A stretch of DNA of 64,000 bases from Stemphylium vesicarium (GCA_004380135.1 QXCR01000097.1:50583-114582); one strand, 5' to 3'; shown: positions 35,170 through 47,108, counted from the stretch's first letter. The notes: generated from the sequence alone by a model not told the origin. Numbers and translations are program-made.

Positions 35170-36544
35170 ATGTTGCATATCTCGACGAATATGCTCACGG
35201 CACCCTGGATATGTCGCAACTGTCTTTCGCGTATAGGTAGACTGCTGCTGAAGCGCACTATCCGCCTACAAAGCTCTGGTGAGTCTTTCAAGATAGAGGT
35301 CCCGGCACTCGCTAACATGGCAAAAGCTGTGTCATCCGAATCCATCCCACCAGCGCTCCTCGCACGCGCTCAGGCTATTACCTCAGAGCACAAGCAACTG
35401 ACTGACAAGCTCTCCAATGGCTTCGATACGCGCGCAGCGAAGAAGCTGGGCGAGTATAGCCCCATCGTAAACGCCCTGGGAGAATGGAACAAGGCCAATG
35501 AGGTGAGCATACGACAGGCGGTCTTCAGGAGCGATGCGGTAACTGATATGGACTAAGTCTGTGGCAGAGCTCACCTCGATGATACACGATTCCGCTACCG
35601 ATCCAGAACTACGATCACTCGCTTCCGAAGACCTTGGGGAGACGCGATCACAACTTGTCAACGCTTCACAAAACCTCATCACCTCTCTGGTGCCCGTCCA
35701 CCCCTTCGCACACCTACCATGCCTGTTGGAAATACGACCCGGCGCCGGTGGATCAGAAGCTGCAATCTTCGCTGGTGACCTCTTTCGCATGTATCAGGCC
35801 TTTTGCAATCGCAATGGCTTCCGCACGAATATCCTCAAATACGAGAATATCAATGGCACGACGGAAGCTGGGGTCCCGTTATCCGAGGCTATCATTGAGG
35901 TGGAGAACGACAATGCATATGGCGTCTTCAGATGCGAAGCAGGCGTCCATCGCGTGCAGCGAGTACCCGCTACCGAGACCAAAGGCCGAACACATACCAG
36001 TGCCGCATCGGTACACGTGCTGCCCAGTGTGCAGGAGAACTCGGCAGAAGAGCAGGACTTTGAAGACCCCGAGAGCGACTACTACATCGACCAGAAGGAA
36101 GTGAGATTGGAAGTCATGCGAGCCAGCGGTGCCGGTGGACAGCACGTCAACAAGACCGAGTCAGCCGTTCGGCTAACGCATATACCCACCAACACTGTGG
36201 TGGCGATGCAAGATTCCAGATCTCAGCACAAGAACAAGGAAAAGGCCTGGGCATTGCTGCGCTCGCGCATTGCCCAATCAAGGCGGGAGAAGCGCGAAGA
36301 GGAGATGGCTAACATGCGACGAAGCGTGATTGGCGTGGCAAAGATGGGGCGCGGTGATAAGGTCCGGACATACAACTGGGGTCAGCAACGAGTTACAGAC
36401 CATAGGAGTGGGACTACTGTGCATGACCTGGACGATGTGATGCAGGGGGGTCAAACACTCGACCAAGTCATGGAGAGCGTTCGCAGCTGGCTGATGGAAC
36501 GAGACGTCGAAGCCTTGATCGCTGACGAAGCTGCAGCGAAATGA
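35170..36544 (+). CDS. mrf1: Mitochondrial peptide chain release factor 1
   Basis: Class I release factor ending translation at UAA/UAG in mitochondria. Exons 35170-35502 and 35558-36544 give 439 residues; the intron 35503-35557 has donor GTGAGC. The N-terminus MLHISTNMLTAPWICRNCLSR is a plausible presequence (a second Met lies at residue 8). Domains follow the RF1 order: helical domain 1, then EIRPGAGGSEAAIFAGDL, the codon-recognition PAT tripeptide (about 248-250) within RVQRVPATETKGR, and the catalytic loop RASGAGGQHVNKTESAVR with GGQ about 304-306. SQHKNKEKAW and RTYNWGQQRVTDHR complete the family pattern. Confidence 0.95.
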
Positions 36545-37782
36545 AAGATCGACGATCAGACGAACGCCGCTCAATACTAAGGAATATTCGTGTGCATAGC
36601 CTCAAGCACCCATTGAAGCCTTAGTCTCAGCACGTCTTTCTAACAAGCTCTACAATCAGCTGCTTATCGTCGCTATAGTAATGTGTTGCGTTCAAGTAGA
36701 AGTTGAGAGCAATAGCTGGTTTAACTGCGCCGTGTTGGAATCCCTGTGGTACGCACTTGTATCGTCGGCTCCGAAGACTTCATGAACAACAGTTACTCCC
36801 TTCACTACAGTTCTTCATGCGTCCTGGTGCATGCCGCGCGTATATCGCGCATTCTTCCCGCATGAGTCTAACACGTTGACAGGCCGGGTGTGTTGTCACT
36901 TTGATCGGACAGCTAGAGCGTAGCCCGTCGGAAAGCTAGTTGTACTTATGGCTCATTCTCATCCCTGTGCACGACGATCCTCCCCTGGTTTATGATTGAG
37001 AGACTTGCAGCGTTACACCTTCTCTCGTGGTCACTTGAATGTCCTCTCGGTCTACCGTGTCGGAAATCCGAGCGTATCACCTCAGCCGGGAATCCGAAGA
37101 AGGACCGTCGCATTCGCCCAAATGCCCGACAAGAATTGCCTCAGCGGAGCAGGCATTCGTTCATGGGCGGTATATTCTTGTTCGTCGGCGCCACGATCAA
37201 GTCGCATACTGACAGCCGACAAGCAACCACACCCTACCGCTACCAAGAGAGCGTATGAAACCAGACCGCATGAACCACGTCAAGCCACCAAACACGGGAG
37301 ATGAACACTTGCACCATAGCGATGGTATCACTTGCCAACCCTGCAGATTCCAAGATCCACACTGCGGGGTATTTGAATTGGTTTAGCGGAAGTCGCCAGT
37401 TACAAGGTTCTCGCTTCACGATGTCGTCCCAATCGAGTCAGCGTTGCGACAGACTCCTCAAACCCAAGGGGGACCCAGGCCTTCAACACTCGAGACGCTA
37501 TTATTTCCCCGCACTCACTAACGCCCCCTACCCCGGATTTCCGCTTGTGCTAGACAAGACCAGGTCCACCTAACTTGCGCTTGAGTGCGCTAGGAGCTGG
37601 CTAGGAGGCGTCAAGTGCGCTTTTGGTAGTGATCTGGATCGCTAGGAAGACATCGTCCGCAATGTGGGGTCGAGGTATGGAATAGGACCATAAATGGGCG
37701 TGGAGGCCATCACTCGAGACAGAGAGATTCACAAGCACTGCATCGTCTCTTCAGGATTGTTGTATTCAATCAGTTCTTTACC
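36545..37782. other. Intergenic region
   Basis: About 1.2 kb. Overlapping short frames around 36992-37573 show no family pattern, and no tRNA or repeat was recognised. The last part is the promoter of the TRI12-like transporter. Confidence 0.5.
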
Positions 37783-39819
37783 ATGGCTCCAGACACAGCT
37801 CGAGTCGACTATGCCAACGAGAAGCAAGAAGTCAACCACGTCGAGCATGCGACCAGCCCTACCGAGTCGGAGCTTGAGCTTCGACAGGAACTCACGCTTT
37901 CAGGCGTTGATATGAAGAACACGCAAGCGTTGAAAGGAGACGACTCTGACGGGAAAGTCGTATGGAACATTCGTAGTATCTTTGCTGCCATTTTCCTAGC
38001 AGCGCTGTACACAGGTACACTAGCCGACTGGGTTTACACTCTCCTTTGCTAACGACCACCAGGCTCTCAGGTGATCCTATACTTCACCGGAGGATCTCTA
38101 GGTTTCATTGAAGAAGATCTTGGCCTTGCCCGTGGCTCAGCATGGCTCCCTACTGCCAACATCCTCGCCATTGCCGCAGTTTGCCCATATGCTGGATACC
38201 TCCAGGATCTCTTTGGAAAGCGTTACATCGCGCTCTTCGGATCCTTCTGCATATGCCTCGGATGCGCATTAGTCGGCAGCGGGCACACCTTCGGCCAATT
38301 GCTCGCCGGCATGGCCATCTCCGGCGCCGGGGCGGCAACAGGAGAGTTGACAGGTCTTGCTGGGTGAGTCGAATTCCTGAACCGCGTACCCCAGTAGCAT
38401 GCCGACTGACTATTGCAAAAGCCTCGCAGAGGTAGTACCAGTAAAGTACCGCGGCTACTCCCTCGCCCTCGTCACAGCCTTTGTCATCCCATTCTGCCCC
38501 TACCTCCTCTACGTCGAACTCTGGTCGCACGCTGACACAACAGTCGGCTGGCGCTGGGGCCCGTGGTGTGCATTAATTTTCAACGGCATTGTGGGCATCG
38601 GTCTGGCGCTGACATATTTCCCGCAAAACCACTCTCGCGGGGAGAATTTCTCGCGGCGGGCTATACTCAAGCGCATCGATTATGTCGGTGGCGTGCTATC
38701 CATCACTGGTCTAACACTCTTGTAAGCCCCTAACCAAACAAACAAGAAGAACCCCCCCCCCCCCCCTTAGGTCATATTCATCAACCATGCTAACCACTCC
38801 TCCCCCCAAAAGTCTCGTAGCCCTCCAATCAGGCGGCTACACCCACCCCTGGACCTCCGCCTACGTCCTCACCACCATGCTCATCGGCCTCGCCCTAATC
38901 GCCGCCTGGGTCCTCTACGAGGCCAAATACGCCGCCTGTCCCATGGTCCCCTCAGCCCTCTTCGCCGGCCAACGCATCGTAGCCCTAGCCTACGTCATCG
39001 CCTTTGCCGCAGGCATGAACTTCTTCAGCATACTAAACTTCTTCCCCATCACCTTCAGCAGCGTGTACGCGCCCGACCCCGTCAAGATCGGTCTCCGCGG
39101 TCTGGGCCCCGCGCTCACGACGGCTGTCGGGGCGATCTTCTTCAACGCAGCCTTGTCACGGTTTCCAGGACATACGAGGGAGGTGCTGCTGCTTGCGGTG
39201 GGGATCATGACTGGTTTCGCAGGCGCGCTCGCGGTGATGACGCCGGAGAATGAACGGCTCGTGCTTTTCCTGGGATCTATGGCTGGGTTCGGGGTCGGTG
39301 GTGTGCTGGTCCCCGCGGCGACCGTGGCCATGCTGGTTTGTCCTGATGCGCTTATTACCACGGCGGCGGCGCTGTCGCTTTCGATTCGGACGGTTGGGGG
39401 TAGTATTGGGTATTCCATCTACTACAATATCTTTGCTACAAAGCTTACGGCTGCGCTGCCGAAGTACACCGCGGAGTATGCGATCAAGGCGGGCTTGCCG
39501 CTGGCGAGTGTGGAGGCTTTTGTGGGCCTGTTCCTTACCAAGCCCGCAGAGTTAGCGTCGGCAGAGATTGAGGGAGTTACGCTGGGGGTTATTGAGGGAG
39601 CGACTATGGGGACGAGGTGGGCGTATAGCGAGAGTTTGAAATATGTTTGGGTAGGTGTTTCTCTTCGGTTCTGATATGAGAGACGATGGGGATGGTTTTG
39701 CTAATGGAGATACTGTACAGTTCACCTCGATTGCGTTTGGAAGCATTGCGATTATCTGTACACTTCTGTTGCCAAGCACAAAGAAGTATCAGACGAACCG
39801 TGTTGCAGTTCAGATCTGA
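37783..39819 (+). CDS. MFS transporter, TRI12 (trichothecene efflux pump) family
   Basis: Fungus-specific MFS transporter of the TRI12 group, typically 14 membrane segments, exporting toxins or carrying siderophores; the substrate here is unknown. Five exons (37783-38014, 38063-38363, 38422-38721, 38813-39650, 39721-39819) give 589 residues in frame. Family motifs are FTGGSLGFIEEDLGLARGSA, GAATGELTGLAG joined to LAEVVPVKYRGYSLALV, PFCPYLLY, GWRWGPWCALIFNG and, near the end, AALSLSIRTVGGSIGYSIYY. Intron 3 (38722-38812) contains a run of 15 C (38752-38766) and is longer than its neighbours. It lies beside decayed genes, so it may belong to a dispersing accessory cluster. Confidence 0.9.
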
Positions 39820-41089
39820 TAAGCTGGGTTGAGTCGGTTCGGGTATCTAAGTGTGTTGTTGTTTAGCATCTAGTATTTCTCACAAATAACTTTTTTTGGC
39901 TGTCTTGGAGCACTGGCGATTGTTCAAGAAGAGGAATTTGACGTAGACTTATGTTGTACGCGGCATATAAGCCAAAGGTTTCTACTAATCTATCTTATCG
40001 TAACGATTGCTGCCTGAACCAGTAAACTATAGAGATGCTCGGCTATGTTGTATCCTTTGTTTTCTTGACTTGGCTGAGCGGCCCCTTCCAACGAAGCAGA
40101 AGAAGTGTGCAGGTCAAAACAAACAATTTTCGCTCGTGCAAGGGATGCATTTAAACCTTGGAAATTTATAGGCCTAATAGAATAATGAAGTGCCTATCGT
40201 AAGGGGCGTTTTTCTTCTTTGTAGAGGGCCGGCTTCACCAAAAATCAGATATGGCGGCTACTCTCAGACTCTTCCAAGCGAAAGAAAACGGGGATACATG
40301 TCTTGTATCCTTAATTCCGGTAACCTACCAGGAAGAAGTCGTATACAGGGTCTTTTTCGCTTCTGCCTAGTTTTCACTGGGTCACTCCGTGCCACGGTTT
40401 GGGGTTTCTACTGCTCCTGCTCTTCACCTTCTCGCGACTACTCACCTTAGCGAGCTACGCCTATCTAGGCTAGCCTTGTTGACGGTCACTCACCTACATA
40501 AACTTTCCATAGCATCTGCAATACAACCTCAGTTCAATCCTTCAATTGTTCCTGCACGCAACACCCAACACTCCGCCACTAGATCTAGGATGCCGTGTGG
40601 AGTTACTAATCACCCCTTAACAATAACAAAATATAAAGGTACGCGTAGTAAGATATTTGAGAGCGAAACGGTGAGCAAGGGGGGATTGGTAAAACAAAGA
40701 TATAACTTACGGACCTATAAGATAGTAGAAGGAAGTAGTTAAGTTAGAAACCTCTCTTCTAAGCTGAATATTCTTATCGCGGCTTCCTAGAGAGTACTAC
40801 GATGCGTTCCGATACTACTTCTCCCCTTCCCACTCTCGGGACAACATCATCCCGCAACACGCCCGTCCCTAAGTAGCCAAGCCATCCAGCCCACTCGTCC
40901 CAGCAGAAAAGGAATCCTTCAGCACAACGCAACAATGCAGCTCATCAGTAAACGGTGTTAATAAGCTCCCGGATTATCCCACTCGCAAGATTACTATCCT
41001 CAAGGCAACAGCACTTGGCACGACACAGCGCAAAGCTTAAACCCAGTCTTTCTCACCTTTTAATTGGAATCGCCCCACCAATTCCATCG
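39820..41089. repeat. Intergenic region with possible transposon relic
   Basis: No intact gene. The stretch about 40450-40800 is rich in TTAAG/TAAGT words and looks like decayed long-terminal-repeat or other transposon DNA. This is a composition impression only; no ends or target duplications were found. Confidence 0.35.
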
Positions 41090-41530
41090 TCTTCACCCCA
41101 CAAACGGTTTTGGGACCACGTGCACGTGCTAGAAGTTGCCAAATTGTGTAAGATTGCTGTTGTCGATGTACTGGAGAACGGTGGGAGGAATCTGCCGTCT
41201 GGCAAGCAGGATATCATCTTTAGTGGGAATGGGTGACACAGGTAGATGGATATTGCGCAGGGGGTTGCGAATGCGTGTTTCGAGGCGGGTAATATTACGG
41301 ATAAGAAAGTTGAGTTGGTGGATATGGCGCAAGGGGCAAAGGTTCTGGCTATTGTTATGCCGTTTATGGATGAGATGATGGTCGAGCTGGCGCTGTGCTG
41401 TAATGCAAGGACTGTGGCGAGTGTGGGTAGGGAGTTGGGATGGATGCCGTCGAGGGGGTAGGAGGCGTGGAGGAAGGGGTTTGGTGATGACTCTAGGACG
41501 TTGTTGGAGAAAAGTTGGTCTGGTGGTACA
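41090..41530 (+). pseudogene. Relic of an NAD-dependent epimerase-like gene (C-terminal part)
   Basis: One reading frame, broken by stops, keeps the pattern of the C-terminal part of fungal NAD(P)-binding epimerase/dehydratase-like proteins. It reads WDHVHVLEVAKLCKIAVVD, then GGRNLPSGKQDIIFSGNG, two stops (TGA and TAG, at about 41234-41245), then MDIAQGVANACFEAGNI, NARTVASVGRELGWMPSRG, a TAG, and EAWRKGFGD. All segments are in the same frame. The two central stops are explained by C-to-T and G-to-A changes of probable Arg and Trp codons. No N-terminal Rossmann motif is visible upstream. Family assignment is from memory of the motif pattern and is moderate. Confidence 0.6.
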
Positions 41531-41567
41531 TGTTAGTTAGGTCCTGTAACAGATATTATGCCAAACT

Positions 41568-42057
41568 TCAGTCGATCCGACGCTTATCCGTTATAAAGTG
41601 AGTCAGTGACGGTGGAAACGAAATGACGACTGCAAGGTTATCAGCAAACGTAGCGGAGTGACGATGATATGAGGCGGGACGATATGACTGTGCCACAGGC
41701 TTAGGCGCTTTGACAGAGCTAGCCTCAATGGAGATATGGGCCGAGTCAAGGTCCAAGACACCGGCTTACTCAAATACCCACATAAGTTCTGGATACGAGT
41801 CCTGCAGCACTGCAGGCGCTGGATGCTCTGGCGACAGGCGGCACTCCGGGGCAACGCCGACGGTATCGATGCCAATAAAGTAGCCCATTGCAAGGCGCAA
41901 GCCTCAGCCTGGCATGTAGATTTTGCTTCAGGGAAAATCTATCATTCGAGCTGCGTATTTGCTCGAGATGAAGTTCCCCTGGAAGTATTGTCTTCAAACT
42001 CTCGGCAGCTGGTATAAGTGATGGAGCGTATGATGTTCGGAACGGCAGTTCTGCCAT
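41568..42057 (-). pseudogene. Relic of an alpha/beta-hydrolase (HSL-like) gene
   Basis: On the minus strand one frame reads GYFIGIDTVGVAPECRLSPE followed by HPAPAVLQDSYPELMW, a TAA, then LDLDSAHISIEASS. This matches the order of the hormone-sensitive-lipase-type hydrolase signature: the GGGF/Y segment, YRLAPEHPFPAALED, and the GDSAGG region after DPxRI. The segment between the first two motifs is shortened, and the nucleophile GDSAGG box is not intact. Upstream sequence to 42057 has no clean frame. Clearly non-functional if the assignment is right. Confidence 0.45.
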
Positions 42058-42772
42058 AGCAGCCGATTCGATTCGAGCAATACCTAGTATTGCATGATGA
42101 GGCTTCGCAACAAGTTTGTTCTAAGCGCAGTCATACATCGCGCTAAGTGATGTTTTGACAGGGTGCTTTGAGGCTTAGATCGCTTGGTAGTGCTGGGGAC
42201 GGATCCTTTCAAATCAATTCTAGAGTCGGTGTATACACTCAAATTAAAGGCTATGGTGGCGAAATGGAAGCTGCTATGGCTGTATGATGAGTGGGATTCG
42301 TACACATCTGAGGACGGCGCAAGTTAGGCTATCAGTGAGTGATACAGCGATTGGAGGCATAACCAGCGGTGGATGCGGGAATGGCAATAGTCAAACATGG
42401 AGGCTAAAAGATGCCAGTCTCGCAACTCGTGAGTAAATCTGTGTGGGCCCTAGACCTAGCGGACATTTATGGCACAGTGATTCCGCGCGCGTCATATGTG
42501 CGCGGGGGGAGCAACATTGCGCGGCACGCTAGTTTGGGCGCTTGTGAGCGCTCGGCCATAGATGATCTCCACATCCCCCCAACACGCAGTCAAGCATCGA
42601 AGCAAGCAACGGTAAGAAACGATGAAAGCAAGGCCATAAAATCCATATAGCCAACTCGATTTTTCGACAATACGTAAGCGCCACTATTTCCCAAAGCTGT
42701 AATAGGCATCCCGACCGGCGGCGGCCCCTTGCAGCATTGCATATACGAACTCCGAGATTCCACCGTCACACC
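42058..42772. other. Intergenic region
   Basis: No gene or repeat was recognised in this 0.7-kb stretch between the hydrolase relic and the GATA-site cluster. Confidence 0.5.
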
Positions 42773-42807
42773 ATCTGATAAAATTTTATCAAAGGATCTT
42801 ATCTGAT
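42773..42807. promoter_or_regulatory. Paired iron-responsive GATA sites (SreA-type)
   Basis: ATCTGATAA at 42773-42781 and ATCAGATAA on the minus strand at 42799-42807 both fit the ATCWGATAA consensus of fungal iron-regulatory GATA repressors (SreA/Sre1/Urbs1). A further GATAAA core on the minus strand (about 42785-42790) lies between them. They sit about 420-450 bp upstream of the siderophore transporter, whose family is the classic target of these repressors. Confidence 0.7.
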
Positions 42808-43225
42808 CAAAGCCCTCTGCAGTCCGCGACCCACAGGGCCCACCCACATTCCCAAGGGGGTACGATCGTTGTTATTCCAACTGCGAAATTTGCCTCAGGA
42901 CAGTATAAAATACGGGTTCGCCAAGTATGCTAGAACGAAATTGGTGCACACGCCGATGCAAACAATGAGGTAACGCTGCGCCCTACGAGTTGTCAATGGA
43001 CGAGGGCGATGTACCAGGAGGGGGGAAGGGTATTGTGGATGGTGTGCAGCCTGAATAAGTGGGATGATACTGATGAAATGGGCTCAGGACGATGAATAAG
43101 TAAGTGACATTAGCAGCCGCGAAGGTTTCCGGGTATACTCTCTTTCTGATTGCAACCTGGATCACCTTTCTCGGAAACCGCGTCCGGTTTCCTGATATTA
43201 CAGCGTACATTTTGCGACTGGAAAA
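42808..43225. promoter_or_regulatory. Proximal promoter of the siderophore transporter
   Basis: Non-coding stretch between the GATA cluster and the ATG. A TATA-like TATAAAATA occurs at about 42903-42911. No other element was recognised. Confidence 0.4.
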
Positions 43226-45081
43226 ATGCTTTCGAAAAGCACGATAGAAGACGCTTCGCCGCCGGTGGAAGCCATTTCCCACGTGGCTGGTGATACGGAG
43301 AAGGGCACGCTTCCATCGGCTCAGAGTCATGACGAAGATACATTCACTGCGACGGCGCAAGCTGGTGTTAAGGCAGTGGAAGCAGCCACCACTGTGTGGA
43401 AAAAGTGGCATCTAGTCGCTGCCTATGCAATGTAAGTGTATCGAACTAGATGTCCAAAGTGGCAATGCTAACGACATGTAGTATCTGGTGGATCTACTTC
43501 GTGACGGCATTGCAAGAAGTCGTAGTTCGCGCCATGAATCCCTACGTCGTCAGCGCATTCCGACTGCATTCACTTACCGCCGCAACGGGCATTGTGTCGT
43601 CCATTGTCGGCGGGCTGTTCAAGATCCCACTCGCCAAGCTACTGGACACATGGGGACGACCGCAAGGCCTGCTCTTATCCCTCTTCCTGTGGATCGTTGG
43701 GTACATCATGATGGCTGGATGTCGGAATGTAGAGACGTACGCCGCAGCCCAGGTCTTCTCGTCTACAGGGTATGTGAACCGTTCAAGCACAACAGTAAAA
43801 AACATGTCTGATAAATTCTGCATCAGTTCCCAGGCTGTCTCGTATATCCTCACCGTGTTTATCGCCGATACCAGCTCGCTAAAGAACCGCGCTCTCATGC
43901 TGTCATTCGCCACGTCGCCATACATCATCACGACTTGGATCGGTGGCCCGGTTGCCCAGTCCGTCCTCGGTGGTCCGGGTTGGCGCTGGGGCTTTGGCAT
44001 CTTCACCATCATCATCCCTGTAGTCGTTGTCCCGCTATCCGTTCTCGTGCTATACAACGATCGCAAGGCGAGGAAGATGGGGCTGATTGATCAGACCAAG
44101 TTCAAGTGGTCGGTCGCTGCTGTCAAGAAGTTCTGCGTCGACGTCGACTTGGTTGGCATCTTCATTTTGACAGCGGGCATGGCCCTGTTTCTTCTGCCTT
44201 TTAGCTTGTGGTCCTACCAAGGGAAGCAGTGGGAGTCGCCGATGATCATCGCCATGATCGTGGTTGGCTTCATCCTCTTGGCCGCGTTTCCCTTATGGGA
44301 GAAGTTCTTCGCTCCGGTCACTTTTATACCGTACGAGCTGCTACTAGACCGTACTGTCTTCATGGCAGGTATGACATTCGTCTTTGTATACTTCAACAGT
44401 GCGGTCTGGGGCTCCTACTTCTCCTCCATGCTGCAGGTCGTCTGGAATCTCGACGTCACAAAAGCCTCGTATGTGACCCAGGCCCAGCGCGTCGTCTCGT
44501 GCGGCTGGTGCTTCTTCATACTGGCGCCCCTCATTCGATACACTGGGCGCTTCAAATGGACTGTGGCATACTTCGCATTGCCACTTGACATCCTCGCAAT
44601 CGGGCTCATGATCCACTTCCGTCAGCCGGGTACTAGCATCGGATACATTGTTATGACACAAATTTTCACGGCTGCGGCTGGAGGCACCATTGTCATCGGC
44701 GGCGAGCTTGCCATGATGGCACCGTCTGATCACCAACATCTTGCTGTCATCATCGCGGTTCTCAACTTGTTCTGCTCAGTTGGTAGTGCGGTTGGCTCGA
44801 CTGTCAGCGCCGCAATCTGGACCGCGACCTTTTACGAGAACCTTGTTAAACATTTACCCGAGGGTGTGGATGCTAGAGATATCTACGCTTCCCTACCCAA
44901 CCAATTGTCGTACGAGTGGGGCTCTCCGGAGCGTCAGGGCATTGCCAGGGCCTATGGTGACTCTCAGAAGCTTATGCTGGTTACTAGTATCTGCATGCTG
45001 TCCATGGGCCTGATCTGTGCTCAGTTCTGGAGAGATATCGATATCAAGAATAGCAAGCAAGTCAAAGGCCGCGTTGCTTAG
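43226..45081 (+). CDS. MFS siderophore-iron transporter (Sit1/MirB type)
   Basis: Proton-coupled uptake of ferric siderophores at the plasma membrane. Exons 43226-43431, 43482-43769 and 43827-45081 give 582 residues. Introns of 50 and 57 nt have GTAAGT and GTATGT donors; joining gives AYAIIWWIYFVTALQ and SSTGSQAVSYILTVFIADTS, the family pattern. Other family features are NPYVVSAFRLHSLTAATGIV, GGLFKIPLAKLLDTWGRPQG, SLKNRALMLSF, LGGPGWRWGFGIFTI, LFCSVGSAVGSTVSAAIWTA and the extracellular loop with a YASLPNQLSYEWGSPERQGI pattern. The N-terminal 60 residues are a soluble acidic tail. GATA sites upstream predict repression when iron is sufficient. The gene looks intact although three of its neighbours are dead. 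Confidence 0.93.
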
Positions 45082-45198
45082 AATGGCTCTTGAAACAGAC
45101 ATGGATCAGGAAAGAAACTGCTTTTTTTTCTTCAAAAGACTAGTTAAGCCGATATAGAATGCGGTGGATTATACTCAATGCTTTGCTACTAGACAACG

Positions 45199-47032
45199 TT
45201 AAACCAGGCAAGCTATGAAATCCAAATTTTTGAAGCACGAGGCGAAATTCCAATCGTCGGCATTGATCATGTGCCTGTCCTTCCACACGCGTTCTACGAC
45301 ACTTGATGCATCACGTACTGATCCAAATACCCCAAGAGATCGCGTTGAGCCAAGTATATCGCGGAAATGCTCTTCCTGATCGACTGTAGCGAGACATGCC
45401 GTCACACAAAACGGCCACATCAAGGAGCGCCGCCAACGTGATGAATTGACCTCTGCAAAGAGCTCCAGTGTTTTGGCGACGCTTTCGCGGATCTCGGATG
45501 CGGTAGGCTGCCACCCAGAAAGGACGGTCATGATGTTAATGTGTGCGGCGTTGGTCCAGATGAGGGTGGCCAGGACGATCTGGTCTGCGTGCTGCGGCTG
45601 TGGTGTACAGGAAATATCGATGAAAGAGTAGGTTGCGGCGTCTAAAGCTGGCTGCGAAGACGAGTTTTGTGGTGTTTCCTCGAGTTTAGCACGGCCAGTG
45701 CAGATGCGTTGTTTGATAGGGCCACCGCGATGCTTTCAATCTGCGACCAAGAGACTCGTCCCTTTTTTCATGTCTGCTTTCCATTGCGCTAGTGTAGCCG
45801 TGTCGCTTATCAATGGCATTACCCAGGTCTGACAGCCAATGTAATCTTCAAGCTTCAAGGGACAAGTATCACCTAAGCTACTGGTGTAGCAGTCTTTCAA
45901 AAGACCGCCATGATATTGACTTAGACGGGGCGAGATTCCAAACGTTGTGCTAAACACAATGTCCTCAACCAACAGGAGAGCAATAAAGAATCAGAGCGCA
46001 GCTTGGGATGGGGTCCAAGAAGGAAACTTTGGGCTCACAGACGTCTTTTGCATTGCGCTTAGTATGTTGAAGAGAGTTTTTCCTGACGCCTCCGAGACAT
46101 GGCACCGGATGATTTGCTCAAAGAGGTAGACTGCGGCGCTTAGATGTATGTGCCAGTTGTTGGAAGGCTCTATCATTGCCTCAAGTTGCATGAGCTGTAC
46201 CATATTCCCTAGCAGGGATGCAATTTCCGATAGGTTATTCGATATGCCTTCATGGGAAATATGAGCTAGGCTGTGTTGTATACTCTGGAGCGCCCTGTCC
46301 ATTTGATGACGCAGTTCGGCCCAGGTGTTAGACGCACATACCTCATGTTCAGGCTCTGGGACGACTGGGACGACTGAAAAGAAATACGGCATCAAACTAA
46401 TGAGATTGCGGAAGAAGGTAGGACGCCGGATTGCCTGCGTGAGAAGTTATGTCAGGCCACCGTCGAGGGGATGTGGAATGTAGGCTAGGAAGAGCACCTG
46501 AAACACATAGTCCAGGTAGGCCATGAGCAGCCATCGCTGGGATAGATGGGTTCAATGTTGTACTTGTATGATTGGTGTTATCTTTGTCCACATGCAATGA
46601 ACAGCCAGGCCGCTGATCCCTTTCTGGAGAAACCGACCTCGGTTTGTGGCTTGCATCACCGGAAGCGAACGGGTTCGATATTGGTAAAGGATAGAGTGAA
46701 TCTGGTGGTTGACATGTCGACTCGTGATCTGACTGGCTGGACCCCGTTGCGGGAGAATTCTGTATATCGCGGGCGAGCTCGTCCATCTTCGCTTTCGTAC
46801 GATGCCGCTTAGCACTTTGTTTCGTCTCCATCTTCAATCGATGGACCATTTGCCGCTGCCTTGACGCGCCGTCGATCCATTCAGGCTTCTCGCCATTGGG
46901 GTAGCAGCTGATCTCCAGTACTGAGCAATTCGTGCAAATTGGCATGGTCTGGTCGCATTTCTTGTGCCGAAGTCGGCAGGTCCAACAGCCCCTGTTTGGT
47001 CGCGCGGGATTCTACACGCGGAACCTTGACAT
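45199..47032 (-). pseudogene. Decayed Zn2Cys6 transcription factor (Fungal_trans_2 type)
   Basis: The DNA-binding domain is still readable: GCWTCRLRHKKCDQTMPICT followed by NCSVLEISC, with all six cysteines, then EKPEWIDG typical of this group. A possible ATG at 47032 is followed six codons later by TAG (47014-47012). The frame changes between about 46560 and 46800; this could be an intron. The regulatory domain then continues in one frame (LLMAYLDYVFQVLF, LISLMPYFFSVV, ALLLVEDIVFSTTF, WKDRHMINADDWNFASCF) but contains TAA (46449-46447), TGA (45993-45991) and TGA (45738-45736). At least two of the stops fit Arg CGA to TGA changes. The gene is divergent from the NmrA-like gene and may once have regulated the nearby transporters. 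Confidence 0.8.
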
Positions 47033-47108
47033 GTATAGTTTTCCCCTGACCTCAACACATATACAATAGTGATGTGTTCGATCACACTTCCTGCACAAAG
47101 TACCTCCA

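Noticed and set aside
36992..37573. Overlapping frames as a small gene before the TRI12-like transporter
   Set aside because: Several phases are equally open, no motif, and no plausible introns linking them.
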